Shown here in pieces: positions 25,992 to 33,037 of a DNA stretch of 38,293 nucleotides. The translations under genes were made by a program, and so were the position numbers. The DNA is taken from the NCBI RefSeq assembly GCF_034180645.1, contig NZ_JAXFNY010000018.1, positions 1 to 38,293 of the forward strand. The letters run 5' to 3'. Origin of the DNA: Mobiluncus sp034180645. Lineage in GTDB: Bacteria > Actinomycetota > Actinomycetes > Actinomycetales > Actinomycetaceae. Under the pieces are notes generated by a model. It saw only the letters and a program-made list of their open reading frames with translations. It did no database searches and had not been told where the DNA came from. Each line of letters begins with the position of its first letter. The stretch's first letter is position 1.

Positions 25992-27083
25992 TCAATATAC
26001 TTTGGTGCCACAACTGCCGCAGAATTGCCCGTCTACCGGGGCATTACAGGCGGGGCAGTTTGTCGGGTGTGCGCCCTGAGCTGGCACCCCACCCATCTGG
26101 GCACCCATGCCCTGCGGGGGAACTGCCCCCATCTGGGGCTGGGGCATCGGCATAGCGCCAGGCATACCGGGCTGCATACCCGGCTGCGCCATACCCTGCT
26201 GGGGCATACCGGGTTGTGGCATACCCATGCCTCCGGCCATCATGCCGCCCGCCATAGGAGCCATACCCGGCTGACCCATCATGCCCGGCTGCATACCGGG
26301 CTGCATCGGCATTGTGCCCGCTATACCCGGCTGACCCATCGGAGCCCCCATGCCGCCAGCACCGGCGCGGAGCTGGGCGAGGGCCTGAATGGTCTGTTGA
26401 GCTTCCTGCAACTTTTGCATATCGTTACCCACCCCAAAGAACGAACCGCGCAACCGCACTTCGGGCCAGAACCGGTTCGTGGTGCCCACCACCATGGTGA
26501 TATCCGTGACTTCGGAAGGCATTCCCGCATCGTTGATTTGATTGCCGATGGAACGGAAATACTGAGCCATTCCCGAACCGTTGACGAACATATTGGCTGA
26601 TTGGGAGTTTAGTTCGCCGCCCATAGCGCCCATCATTCCCATGCTGTTTCGGTGTGAGCCCGAGGAATCACGATCAAATTGGTCTGGCACACCATCCCCA
26701 TCCTCATCATCAGCTATGGAATCGTAGTGAATTTCCGCATAAAAATTGCCCAATTCATTGAAAGCAAATATTTGGGCATTGCCCTGCTTGTAATCGCGCC
26801 CAATCTTAAACCGGAACCAGCCGTGGGTATCATCAAGTTCCATACAGCCCCCGGTTCCGATTGAGCGGGTAACTTGGAACTGGGCGGAACGTTCCTTGTT
26901 TGCTTCACGCAACGCCAGGTGTTCGTTCACATCCGCGACAGTGCGTTGTTTCCACCCTGAAGACAGGTCGGACAGTTTCTTCTTGCAATCCCCGCACAGG
27001 AAGCCGTCTTGCAGCTTTTGCTTAGTAAGCATTCCGGCCTTTTGAGAGCATAGTGCGCATTCTTTCGCATCAAATAAACCCAT
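25992..27083 (-). CDS. Zinc-finger protein (DUF4428-like) with Met/Pro/Gly-rich tail and C-terminal zinc ribbon
   Basis: A 363-residue protein. The N-terminus MGLFDAKECALCSQKAGMLTKQKLQDGFLC-GDC has two CxxC pairs, as in DUF4428 proteins. The middle carries a TSP3/EF-like acidic motif DDEDGDGVPDQFDRDSSG. Residues about 240-335 are low complexity, with repeated QPGM and GGM units, and the end is a zinc ribbon NCPACNAPVDGQFCGSCG. The start is fixed by AAGGAGG 6 nt before the ATG at 27083-27081. It is divergent from an SPFH gene whose product ends in similar zinc ribbons, so the two products probably act together, perhaps in membrane stress or oligomer assembly. Function is unproven. Confidence 0.85.
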   Translation of the reverse strand: MGLFDAKECALCSQKAGMLTKQKLQDGFLCGDCKKKLSDLSSGWKQRTVADVNEHLALREANKERSAQFQVTRSIGTGGCMELDDTHGWFRFKIGRDYKQGNAQIFAFNELGNFYAEIHYDSIADDEDGDGVPDQFDRDSSGSHRNSMGMMGAMGGELNSQSANMFVNGSGMAQYFRSIGNQINDAGMPSEVTDITMVVGTTNRFWPEVRLRGSFFGVGNDMQKLQEAQQTIQALAQLRAGAGGMGAPMGQPGIAGTMPMQPGMQPGMMGQPGMAPMAGGMMAGGMGMPQPGMPQQGMAQPGMQPGMPGAMPMPQPQMGAVPPQGMGAQMGGVPAQGAHPTNCPACNAPVDGQFCGSCGTKVY

Positions 27084-27155
27084 GATTTCCTCCTTGGTTT
27101 GATCCCCTCTGCGGGGATTTGTACCCCTATATTTACAGCGCCGCCACCCAAAACG

Positions 27156-27266
27156 AACACCCAAATGGGTGAAAACCCGCGCGCGCCGCCCTTGTGACCG
27201 CTCACGCCCTCGTGAGTAATGCCCGTTCGACACGAAACCAGCTGGGTTTTCACCCTTTTGGGTGTT
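27156..27266. repeat. 23-bp inverted repeat with nested CACCC-N4-GGGTG operators
   Basis: Bases 27156-27178 and 27244-27266 are reverse complements at 22 of 23 positions, 65 bp apart, in the divergent promoter region. Each arm contains its own small dyad, CACCC-N4-GGGTG (AAAT and TTTT spacers). One copy faces each gene, as expected for a regulator controlling both. Confidence 0.8.
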
Positions 27267-27367
27267 AAATCGTCTAGATTTTTAGTGAAAGCTAGAGACG
27301 AATCAGCCGGGTAGTCAGCGAGGCGACCCGAGTGGACTGTTGAAAACACCAACATTAGGAGGAAAAC

Positions 27368-28588
27368 ATGGGCTTGATTCAGGCGGCAGCAGGCGCTATC
27401 GGCGGAACTTTAGCGGATCAGTGGGTGGACGCCATCGCCGCTCAAGACATGGGGGAAGGCATCGTCTTTACCAAGGGCGCCCAGATGCGCCAAGGCGGGC
27501 GCGGGTCTAACAAGCGCGGCTCCGAGGACATCATTACGGACGGCTCTAAGCTGCTGGTTTACGACCGCCAGGCGTTGCTGGTTACTGATTCGGGCAAGAT
27601 TGTGGACTTCTCCACCGAGCCGGGCGCGTACACATTTAATTCCGGTTCGGCGCCGTCGCTGTTTACCGGGAGCTTGGGCGATGCGCTGAAAGAGACGTGG
27701 AATCGTTTCAAGTTCGGCGGCACTCCCTCCGGGGCACAACAGGCCTTTTACGTCAATCTGCAAGAGATTAAGGGCATCAAGTTCGGCACCCCTAATGCGG
27801 TGCAATACTTTGACAACTTCTATAACGCCGAGCTGTTCCTGCGCGCGCACGGCACCTATTCCATTCGTATCGTCGACCCGCTGAAGTTCTATGCCGAGGC
27901 GATTCCGCGTGATGCCACGCGCGTACACATAGACGACATCAAGGAACAGTACCAAAACGAGTTCCTGGAGGCGCTGCAGGTTTCCATCAACCAGATGAGC
28001 GTGGACGGAATCCGCATTTCCCAGGTCACCTCTAAGATGAGCGAGCTGTCGAAGTATATGCGCGACGCTTTGGACGCCGAGTGGCTGCAACAACGCGGTA
28101 TCGAGGTTCAGGCCGTTGGTATTGCTTCGATTTCTTACGACGAACAGTCGCGCAAGATGATTGATATGCGCAATCAGGGCGCGATGCTCCAAGATCCCAC
28201 GATTCGCGAGGGATTTGTGCAAGGCTCCGTGGCGCGCGGTATCGAGAACGCCGGGTCGAATCCGGCCGGAGCGGGTATGGCCATGATGGGTGTTGGCTTG
28301 GGAATGCAGGCCGGCGGCGGTTTCATGGGGGCGGCTTCGGCTTCGAACCAGGCACAGATGCAGCAGCAGGCTCAGCAGGCAGGGGCGGCGGGCGCTGCCG
28401 GTGCGGCCGGCGCGGCGTGGGCTTGCGATTGCGGGGCGCAAAACACCGGTAAGTTCTGTTCTAACTGCGGTAAACCGCAGCCGGCGGCCCCGGCTGGGGG
28501 CACCGGCGGCTTTTGCTCGAACTGCGGGGCAAAACTCCCCGACCCGAAACCAAAGTTTTGTGCAAATTGCGGAAACGCATTGAGCTAA
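27368..28588 (+). CDS. SPFH-domain protein with C-terminal zinc ribbons
   Basis: A 406-residue protein of the YdjI-like SPFH/virion-core group. The N-terminal region (IIWE-like start replaced by GEGIVFTKGAQ, then GSKLLVYDRQALLV) and the central SPFH body (YFDNFYNAELFLRAHGTYSIRIVDPLKFY) predict a membrane-associated ring or scaffold. An Ala/Gln-rich linker (about 315-350) is followed by three zinc-ribbon knuckles (CDCG...CSNCG, CSNCG, CANCG). TTAGGAGG lies about 5 nt before the ATG. The gene ends inside a 22-bp hairpin stem. It is divergent from the zinc-finger gene and shares its zinc-ribbon architecture. Confidence 0.92.
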   Translation: MGLIQAAAGAIGGTLADQWVDAIAAQDMGEGIVFTKGAQMRQGGRGSNKRGSEDIITDGSKLLVYDRQALLVTDSGKIVDFSTEPGAYTFNSGSAPSLFTGSLGDALKETWNRFKFGGTPSGAQQAFYVNLQEIKGIKFGTPNAVQYFDNFYNAELFLRAHGTYSIRIVDPLKFYAEAIPRDATRVHIDDIKEQYQNEFLEALQVSINQMSVDGIRISQVTSKMSELSKYMRDALDAEWLQQRGIEVQAVGIASISYDEQSRKMIDMRNQGAMLQDPTIREGFVQGSVARGIENAGSNPAGAGMAMMGVGLGMQAGGGFMGAASASNQAQMQQQAQQAGAAGAAGAAGAAWACDCGAQNTGKFCSNCGKPQPAAPAGGTGGFCSNCGAKLPDPKPKFCANCGNALS

Positions 28589-28619
28589 CGGCATACGCCG
28601 TTAGCTCAATGCGTTTCCG
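28570..28619 (+). terminator. Long hairpin overlapping the SPFH stop codon
   Basis: A 22-bp perfect stem (28571-28592 with 28597-28618), extendable by one more pair, has an ATAC loop. It contains the TAA stop. It is not followed by a real U-tract, so it may be a repeat element reused as transcript end or mRNA stabiliser. Confidence 0.5.
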
Positions 28620-28754
28620 TCACAGTGTGAGACCGGCATAAAAGCAATGTCCAGTGGACATTGCGCCGGTCGAACTCCAAACAGAAAGACGCATTGGGTT
28701 GAGGGTGAAACCCTCAACCCAAGAGAGCGTTTCCGTAACAGCGTGAGACCGGCA
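28571..28754. repeat. Tandem hairpin-containing intergenic repeat
   Basis: Two copies (period 116 bp) each have a hairpin beginning near ACGCATTG and end in a 28-nt tail (28611-28638 and 28727-28754) identical at 26 of 28 positions. Between them GCAATGTCCA-G-TGGACATTGC (28644-28664) is flanked by GACCGGC/GCCGGTC, giving a third stem. Confidence 0.75.
28694..28722 (-). terminator. Hairpin downstream of the phosphatase gene
   Basis: A 13-bp stem TTGGGTTGAGGGT / ACCCTCAACCCAA has a GAA triloop. On the minus strand it is followed by TGCGTCTTTCTGTTT, a loose U-rich tail. Confidence 0.55.
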
Positions 28755-28763
28755 AGCCTAACC

Positions 28764-29312
28764 TTACCGGGCTTCTGCGCCTCCGGCCTTGTGCCAGCAC
28801 AACAGACCCTGAACACCGGACTCCACGACCGCCAAAGTGCGATAGAATCCGTCCTGGTTTCCATACCAGGGGTCGGGCACGTCCGCGTGACCTCCGGAAG
28901 AATACAGGTCGGAATACCCTGGTGACGATTGCAGATAATCGCTGATGGAGCCGAAAGGCACGGTGCCGTCGAACTCCCGCCACAGGTGCAGTTTGTCGGC
29001 ACTGACCCCAGCTGTTGCCATCATGCGCTGGAGAATGCGGGCGTGACCTGTGGTCATAGCCAGCACCAGATCGGCCTCGCGTAGTTCCGCGGTGGTGGCG
29101 CGGTGGGCGAAGTGGCTGGCGGGCAGGTTATATCCGGCTTCGCGAAGGACCTGTGCCGCACGCCGATCCAGACCGTGGCCGTGCTCTTCATCCGAGGTTC
29201 CTGCTGAGGATACGCGCAGGTCAAGCCCCTCTCTCTGGGCGGTTTCGCGCAGGACGATTTCAGCCATCGGGGAGCGGCAGATATTGCCGGTACAAACGAC
29301 GAGGATATTCAC
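28764..29312 (-). CDS. Low-molecular-weight protein-tyrosine phosphatase
   Basis: A 182-residue cytoplasmic phosphatase. The N-terminal ILVVCTGNICRSPMAE contains the CX5R catalytic loop (Cys8, Arg14 region), and the general acid is the Asp of DPWYG near the C-terminus. The start is GTG at 29312-29310: the family begins 2-3 residues before ILVVC. No ribosome site precedes it, but TACAAT (29324-29319) ends 6 nt upstream, so the mRNA is probably leaderless, common in actinobacteria. Frames extending upstream merely read through the tRNA. Substrates cannot be inferred from context. Confidence 0.93.
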   Translation of the reverse strand: MNILVVCTGNICRSPMAEIVLRETAQREGLDLRVSSAGTSDEEHGHGLDRRAAQVLREAGYNLPASHFAHRATTAELREADLVLAMTTGHARILQRMMATAGVSADKLHLWREFDGTVPFGSISDYLQSSPGYSDLYSSGGHADVPDPWYGNQDGFYRTLAVVESGVQGLLCWHKAGGAEAR

Positions 29313-29464
29313 GAGTCGATTGTATCGAAAGCCGCGAACCCCTGGCTCTAGGGGCGACTGCGCCACCTGCGCGATGCTTGCCAGTGCATGGCAGTTTTGG
29401 GTGGGACTCATGGCGCGACGCGGATTTCGGACCGGCTGCGATTTCTGATATTTCGGTTCATCTG

Positions 29465-29470
29465 TATAAT
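29465..29470 (+). promoter_or_regulatory. -10 box of the tRNA-Pro promoter
   Basis: A perfect TATAAT lies 20 nt before the tRNA. The -35 region (TTCTGA at 29442-29447) is weak. Confidence 0.55.
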
Positions 29471-29489
29471 TGAGGGGTTGTAAAACGCA

Positions 29490-29563
29490 CGGGGTGTGGC
29501 GCAGCTTGGTAGCGTGCTTCGTTCGGGACGAAGAGGCCGCGGGTTCAAATCCCGCCACCCCGA
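29490..29563 (+). tRNA. tRNA-Pro(CGG)
   Basis: A 74-nt cloverleaf. The acceptor stem is CGGGGTG (29490-29496) / CACCCCG (29556-29562) with discriminator A. The anticodon loop TTCGGGA gives CGG, and the T-arm contains GGGTTCAAATCCC. CCA is not encoded. Its 3' 44 nt are part of the 46-bp attL repeat, and an identical 3' fragment lies at attR, so the integrated element rebuilds the gene. Confidence 0.96.
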
Positions 29564-29565
29564 CT
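29520..29565. repeat. attL: 46-bp core repeat in tRNA-Pro
   Basis: Bases 29520-29565 are identical to 37550-37595. They cover the anticodon-loop-to-3'-end half of the tRNA plus two bases, typical for tyrosine-integrase sites in tRNA genes. The flanking bases differ at both ends (t/c and g/c). Confidence 0.95.
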
Positions 29566-29617
29566 GTTTGTTTTCGCAGGTGGTAGCCTGTTTGATTTTG
29601 TGTTACATGGTTGTGTT

Positions 29618-30721
29618 TCATATTTCGCGTACCCCGTGCGTACCCCCGTTTACTGCGTTGATGCTGGTGACGGGGCTGGGGCTGGTGGTGTTTTTTATGG
29701 CTTGGTTGAGGGTGGCTAGGGAAGTTTGGTCGGCTTTGGTGCCGAGCCAGTGGGTGTAGCGTGATGTGGTGGTGAGGTCTGCGTGTCCGGCCCAGGCGCG
29801 TACGGTGGCGAGGTCTATTCCAGCCGCGAGCCAGATACAGATGGCGGTGTGACGTAGGTCGTGGATGGTGCGGCCTTGGGCGGTGTTGTACCAGTCGAGG
29901 GAGTCAACGAAGCGGTGGCGGTGCATGGGTGGGAGGAGTGTGTCTGCGGGTTTCTTGTCTTGTTGGAGGGTCTTTATCCAGGGGATGAGTTCGTTGGCGA
30001 GGGGCACAAGGCGGGTTTTGTTTGATTTGGTGGTTTTGAGGTCTACCCCCTCGGGTTGAGCGCGTTGGACGGTTACGGCGGGGTAGGGGACATAGGAGAC
30101 ATCTCCGACTCTTAGAGCACGGGCTTCTGACCAGCGCAGCCCGGTCAGGGCGAGGAATTTGGCTATTTTGGCGTTGGTGGGGTTGAGTTGGTGCCAGATT
30201 TCGTAGCGTTCGTTTACTTCTTCGATGCTCCAGGGGCGCATTTCGTGGGGCGGGTCTGTGCGGCGGGGGAGTTGCGCGGTGGATACGGGGTTGGTTTTCA
30301 CGAGTCCTTGTCGCATTGCCCAGGCGAATACGGCTCTTAGCGAGTCCCGGTAGCGTTTCACGGAGGTCCATTTCAGGCCGGTTTTGGTAAGGGCGATAAA
30401 GGATTGCTCGATTTCCAGGGGCGAGATTTCGCTGATGGAACGACCTTTAAGCCACGGCGTAATCTTGTTGGCGTTGATGACGTCGGTGTTATAGGTGGTT
30501 TGCGCTACTTGATAGCGGCGTTGTTCAAGATATTCGGGGAGGTAGTATCCCAGGGTTTGTTTACCAGCTTTGAGGTCTACACCGCCGTCGAGGATGGCTT
30601 TTTGGCGTTCGACCCAGGCGGCGGCTTCACGGCGGGTATTGAAGGTTTTGGTTTTCAGGGTGAGGCGGCCTTGCTTGACTTTTCCACGCCAACGCCCGGA
30701 AGGGGTTTTCACTACTGCCAT
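29618..30721 (-). CDS. int: Tyrosine-recombinase integrase
   Basis: A 367-residue integrase of the phage/AICE type. An N-terminal arm-binding region (SGRWRGKVKQGR...FNTRREAAAWV) is followed by a SAM-like core-binding domain (about 55-150) and the catalytic domain: Arg196 in LTGLRWSEAR, Lys at 232-235, His287/Arg290 in IHDLRHT, His313 in AGH and nucleophile Tyr322 in TSRYTH. AAGGAG lies 7 nt before the ATG. Its 3' end faces attL, 52 bp away, and its last codons contain candidate arm sites. All catalytic residues are present. Confidence 0.96.
   Translation of the reverse strand: MAVVKTPSGRWRGKVKQGRLTLKTKTFNTRREAAAWVERQKAILDGGVDLKAGKQTLGYYLPEYLEQRRYQVAQTTYNTDVINANKITPWLKGRSISEISPLEIEQSFIALTKTGLKWTSVKRYRDSLRAVFAWAMRQGLVKTNPVSTAQLPRRTDPPHEMRPWSIEEVNERYEIWHQLNPTNAKIAKFLALTGLRWSEARALRVGDVSYVPYPAVTVQRAQPEGVDLKTTKSNKTRLVPLANELIPWIKTLQQDKKPADTLLPPMHRHRFVDSLDWYNTAQGRTIHDLRHTAICIWLAAGIDLATVRAWAGHADLTTTSRYTHWLGTKADQTSLATLNQAIKNTTSPSPVTSINAVNGGTHGVREI
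29627..29647. repeat. Left candidate integrase arm sites
   Basis: GCGTACCCC (29627-29635) and GCGTACCCCC (29638-29647) are spaced 11 bp and lie inside the 3' end of int, 62 bp from attL. The same pair with the same spacing and orientation occurs near attR (37450-37470). Confidence 0.65.
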
Positions 30722-30783
30722 GTTTGCTCTCCTTGGTTATGTTTGCTGGTTGAAAAGAATGATGATGAACCTGTTCCTGTTTA

Positions 30784-30817
30784 GCAACCCCCGACCCTTC
30801 CCAGAGCCGGGGGTTGC
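30784..30817 (-). terminator. Hairpin between xis and int
   Basis: A 10-bp stem GCAACCCCCG / CGGGGGTTGC has a 14-nt loop. No U-tract follows on the minus strand, so it may attenuate or process the xis-int message rather than end it. Confidence 0.4.
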
Positions 30818-30834
30818 TTGCAGGGGTTATTGAG

Positions 30835-31023
30835 TTATGCCCGGATTCCGGCGTATTGTTCTAAATCACACCGGCGGTACCGGCGGATTTTCGGGGTCAA
30901 GAACACGGGCTTGATAGGCGGGTTACTGGTTTTCGCCCACCGGCACAGGGTAGAGGGATGAACCCGCAGGAATTGCGCGGCCTCTCTCTCAGTGAGCAAG
31001 GCTGGAAGGCTATCAGACACCAT
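30835..31023 (-). CDS. xis: Excisionase (MerR-like helix-turn-helix)
   Basis: A 62-residue protein. LTEREAAQFLRVHPSTLCRWAK is the helix-turn-helix and RRYRRCDLEQY the wing, typical of AICE and phage excisionases. It overlaps the end of the FtsK-like gene by 11 nt and precedes int by about 110 nt. It should steer the integrase towards excision. Confidence 0.9.
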   Translation of the reverse strand: MVSDSLPALLTEREAAQFLRVHPSTLCRWAKTSNPPIKPVFLTPKIRRYRRCDLEQYAGIRA

Positions 31024-31807
31024 TAGTGTTCCTCGCTATTCTTCTCAGCCCTGTATAGGACAGGAAATCGCCTTTGAACATGGTTAGTCCCTGGTTCGGG
31101 GTCTCGATGAGTCCTTGACCGGGCTCGAACCCGCAAACCATGCCGGCTAGTGCCGGGTCTAAACCAGGATGGAGCATATTCACCCCGTCTATGTCCTGAG
31201 CGAACGTGAGTTTCACTGCTAGTTGGGAACGCAGAATCCCGGTCAGGATAGACGCGTCCCCACGTTGGGAACACACCACGAGACGGAAACCGACTTTCGC
31301 TCCTTCCAACGCTAAACGCAGGATAGCGCTTTGACATTTCCCGCTCACCCGGTCTACAGGTTTTGCCCCGCTAGCCTGGTCGTAGCCTTTCAAGGCTTCC
31401 AACATTCCTGGATATTCCTCGAACACTACTAACACCAGTGGGCGAGAGAACGAGAAATCATCAAATTTGTCTAGCCCTAGAGCCAGTAAATCATCAATCC
31501 TCGCGTCCATCATTTCTACCAGGTCGGTTAATACCGTCAAACAGCGAGAAGCCTCACGAAGGGTCTGAACCCTCCACGAGTTCCCGCCGAGTTGTTGACC
31601 CAACGCGTTGAACACTATCCCGGAAGGGTCAACCCCCGCCACTATGACATCATCCCGACCAGCGAGCTGACCCAGAATCGTGTACAGCGCTACTGATTTC
31701 CCGGAACGAGTCCGTCCGGTAATCAACCAGTGATAAGCATCCGCTAAATCAGCCCTTACGTCCTTACCGTCAGGGTCACGACCTAGCAATAAAGGAATCT
31801 CACTCAT
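31013..31807 (-). CDS. Short FtsK/SpoIIIE-like DNA translocase (probable transfer motor)
   Basis: A 264-residue motor-only FtsK-family protein. It shows Walker A GRTRSGKS (31-38), Walker B LVLVVFEE (about 123-130), a sensor-like VVCSQRGDAS and the following RSQLAVKL helix. It lacks transmembrane helices and the gamma DNA-reading domain of chromosomal FtsK. The preceding gene (overlap 8 nt) encodes a membrane protein that may supply the missing N-terminal half. In actinomycete AICEs a single FtsK-like Tra protein moves double-stranded plasmid DNA between cells; by analogy this is the transfer motor. It is shorter than usual Tra proteins. Confidence 0.87.
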   Translation of the reverse strand: MSEIPLLLGRDPDGKDVRADLADAYHWLITGRTRSGKSVALYTILGQLAGRDDVIVAGVDPSGIVFNALGQQLGGNSWRVQTLREASRCLTVLTDLVEMMDARIDDLLALGLDKFDDFSFSRPLVLVVFEEYPGMLEALKGYDQASGAKPVDRVSGKCQSAILRLALEGAKVGFRLVVCSQRGDASILTGILRSQLAVKLTFAQDIDGVNMLHPGLDPALAGMVCGFEPGQGLIETPNQGLTMFKGDFLSYTGLRRIARNTNGV

Positions 31808-32342
31808 GGAGGCTCACCCCCCTAGTCCCAGCTAACGGGTCATCAAGGAATACCTTGACCATAGCCATTCCCGGCACACTGTCAGGAACAACTTCCACCC
31901 TAGACAAACACACCCGACCAGCCAGACGCGATTGTAACGCGGCAGGTAAGTTATCCAACACGGTTTTAATCTGGCTAGGAGTAAGCACTACCAACGCAGA
32001 AAAACCTTCCGGTAACACACGCTGTTCCCACCGTGGCACAGGCTCGTAAGGCGATAAATCCAGACAAGAACGCAAACAAGACTCGAACACTTGCGCAATC
32101 AAAGCGACTCGATACACATTCTTATCCGCTTCTATCAACAAATCCGCCCGAGCAAGACCCTCACGAGCAGCCGGAAAAGAGAAAAGCCATCCAGCTACCA
32201 GCCCTAGCCCCGTGATAGACACGAGTAGACCCAGCCAGCCGAACACGCTAAACGCGCCAGCAACGACACACAACCCTAACAGGGCGGTAATCTGCCAGCT
32301 ATGCCTAGCCTCACAAACTATCCAGCTAACGAACTCGCTCAT
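31800..32342 (-). CDS. Membrane protein, probable partner of the FtsK-like motor
   Basis: A 180-residue protein. It has two adjacent transmembrane helices near residues 17-55 (ITALLGLCVVAGAFSVFGWL, then LLVSITGLGLVAGWLF) followed by a soluble domain of about 120 residues ending near PLAGTRGVSLHE. Overlaps of 4 nt with the upstream gene and 8 nt with the motor gene indicate tight translational coupling. The layout (membrane anchor, then motor) matches the N-terminal half of one-piece FtsK-like transfer proteins, so I suggest a split Tra. No sequence family was recognised. Confidence 0.82.
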   Translation of the reverse strand: MSEFVSWIVCEARHSWQITALLGLCVVAGAFSVFGWLGLLVSITGLGLVAGWLFSFPAAREGLARADLLIEADKNVYRVALIAQVFESCLRSCLDLSPYEPVPRWEQRVLPEGFSALVVLTPSQIKTVLDNLPAALQSRLAGRVCLSRVEVVPDSVPGMAMVKVFLDDPLAGTRGVSLHE

Positions 32343-32716
32343 TTCAGGCTCCCGCTCTCATCATCGTCAAACAACGACAAATCAGTATCAGCAAGGAACT
32401 CGCTAACAAACAAAGTCGCGGACAACCCGAACTCACGAGCCGCTGATACCCTCAAACGGCCCTCACGGTAAAACCTTTTCTCACCCATACCAAGGTTCAA
32501 CACTTCCTCATCAGGACACACAACCCTGACAGAACCAAGGTCTTGACCATTGAACTCCACCGCAGCGTTAGTCCAATACAACTCCCGCCCTGCAGAATCC
32601 TTTTCTAACCTCCCGGTAGGCTCTCCATCAACATACTCCTTACGTCCCCTAGCACTACCAGACTCCAGGAATAACACAGACCCGTTACCGTTAATTTCTA
32701 TCTTGGTGAGAGACAT
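32339..32716 (-). CDS. Hypothetical element protein, first gene of the transfer operon
   Basis: A 125-residue acidic soluble protein (MSLTKIEINGNGSVLFLE...SLFDDDESGSLK) with no recognised domain. The ATG at 32716-32714 is preceded by AGGGGTGAG; an ATG ten codons earlier is less well placed. Its end overlaps the membrane-protein gene by 4 nt (ATGA). It heads a leftward operon running to int. Confidence 0.75.
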   Translation of the reverse strand: MSLTKIEINGNGSVLFLESGSARGRKEYVDGEPTGRLEKDSAGRELYWTNAAVEFNGQDLGSVRVVCPDEEVLNLGMGEKRFYREGRLRVSAAREFGLSATLFVSEFLADTDLSLFDDDESGSLK

Positions 32717-32733
32717 AATGCTCACCCCTTCCT

Positions 32734-32751
32734 CTTCCGTAACCACGGAAG
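32734..32751. promoter_or_regulatory. Palindrome upstream of the transfer operon
   Basis: CTTCCGT-AACC-ACGGAAG is a perfect 7-bp dyad 18 bp upstream of the first gene. A weak promoter (TTGGAC-18-CTATTC, minus strand) lies just upstream. It is a candidate repressor site. Confidence 0.35.
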
Positions 32752-32791
32752 AATAGTTCTCCCGAACCTCAACAGTCCAAGAGAAAAACTG

Positions 32792-32813
32792 TTACCAAGC
32801 GATTGCTTGGTAA
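32792..32813 (-). terminator. Intrinsic terminator upstream of the transfer operon
   Basis: A 9-bp stem TTACCAAGC / GCTTGGTAA has a GATT loop. On the minus strand it is followed by CAGTTTTTCTC. It implies a leftward transcript starting within the 5' part of the cell-wall-binding gene region. Confidence 0.65.
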
Positions 32814-33037
32814 TGAAAAAGAGCGGGAAACAGGAACGACAAAACCCCGCACCCAAAAAACACCGCTACTAGTCTCTGTCTGATAAGTGACCAAGAGGTA
32901 ACACTAAGAACCAGACCCAACAAACCGCCCCACCAGTCGCAAGTCCATGACAAAATAGAACCAATTTTCCCTATCAACACGGGAAAACCAGCACCAAGGA
33001 AAGGAGCACAAACACATGAAACGAAAAACAATAGCAA
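32792..33037 (-). CDS. Possible small hydrophobic protein, antisense to a cargo-gene start
   Basis: A leftward frame of up to 81 residues is almost entirely hydrophobic (FVSCVCAPFLGAGFPVLIG, LLGLVLSVTSWSLI, LVAVFFGCGVLSFLF), with two or three potential membrane helices, and ends in the stem of a good terminator. The first ATG lies within the opposite gene; later GTG or TTG starts would avoid the overlap. AICEs often encode small hydrophobic spread proteins, which makes it plausible, but no ribosome site is clear. Confidence 0.3.
   Translation of the reverse strand: MLLFFVSCVCAPFLGAGFPVLIGKIGSILSWTCDWWGGLLGLVLSVTSWSLIRQRLVAVFFGCGVLSFLFPALFHYQAIAW

Noticed and set aside
29313..29621. Leftward protein extension containing GVAGFEPAASSSRT
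   Set aside because: It is the antisense translation of tRNA-Pro, a common annotation artefact. The phosphatase starts at 29312.
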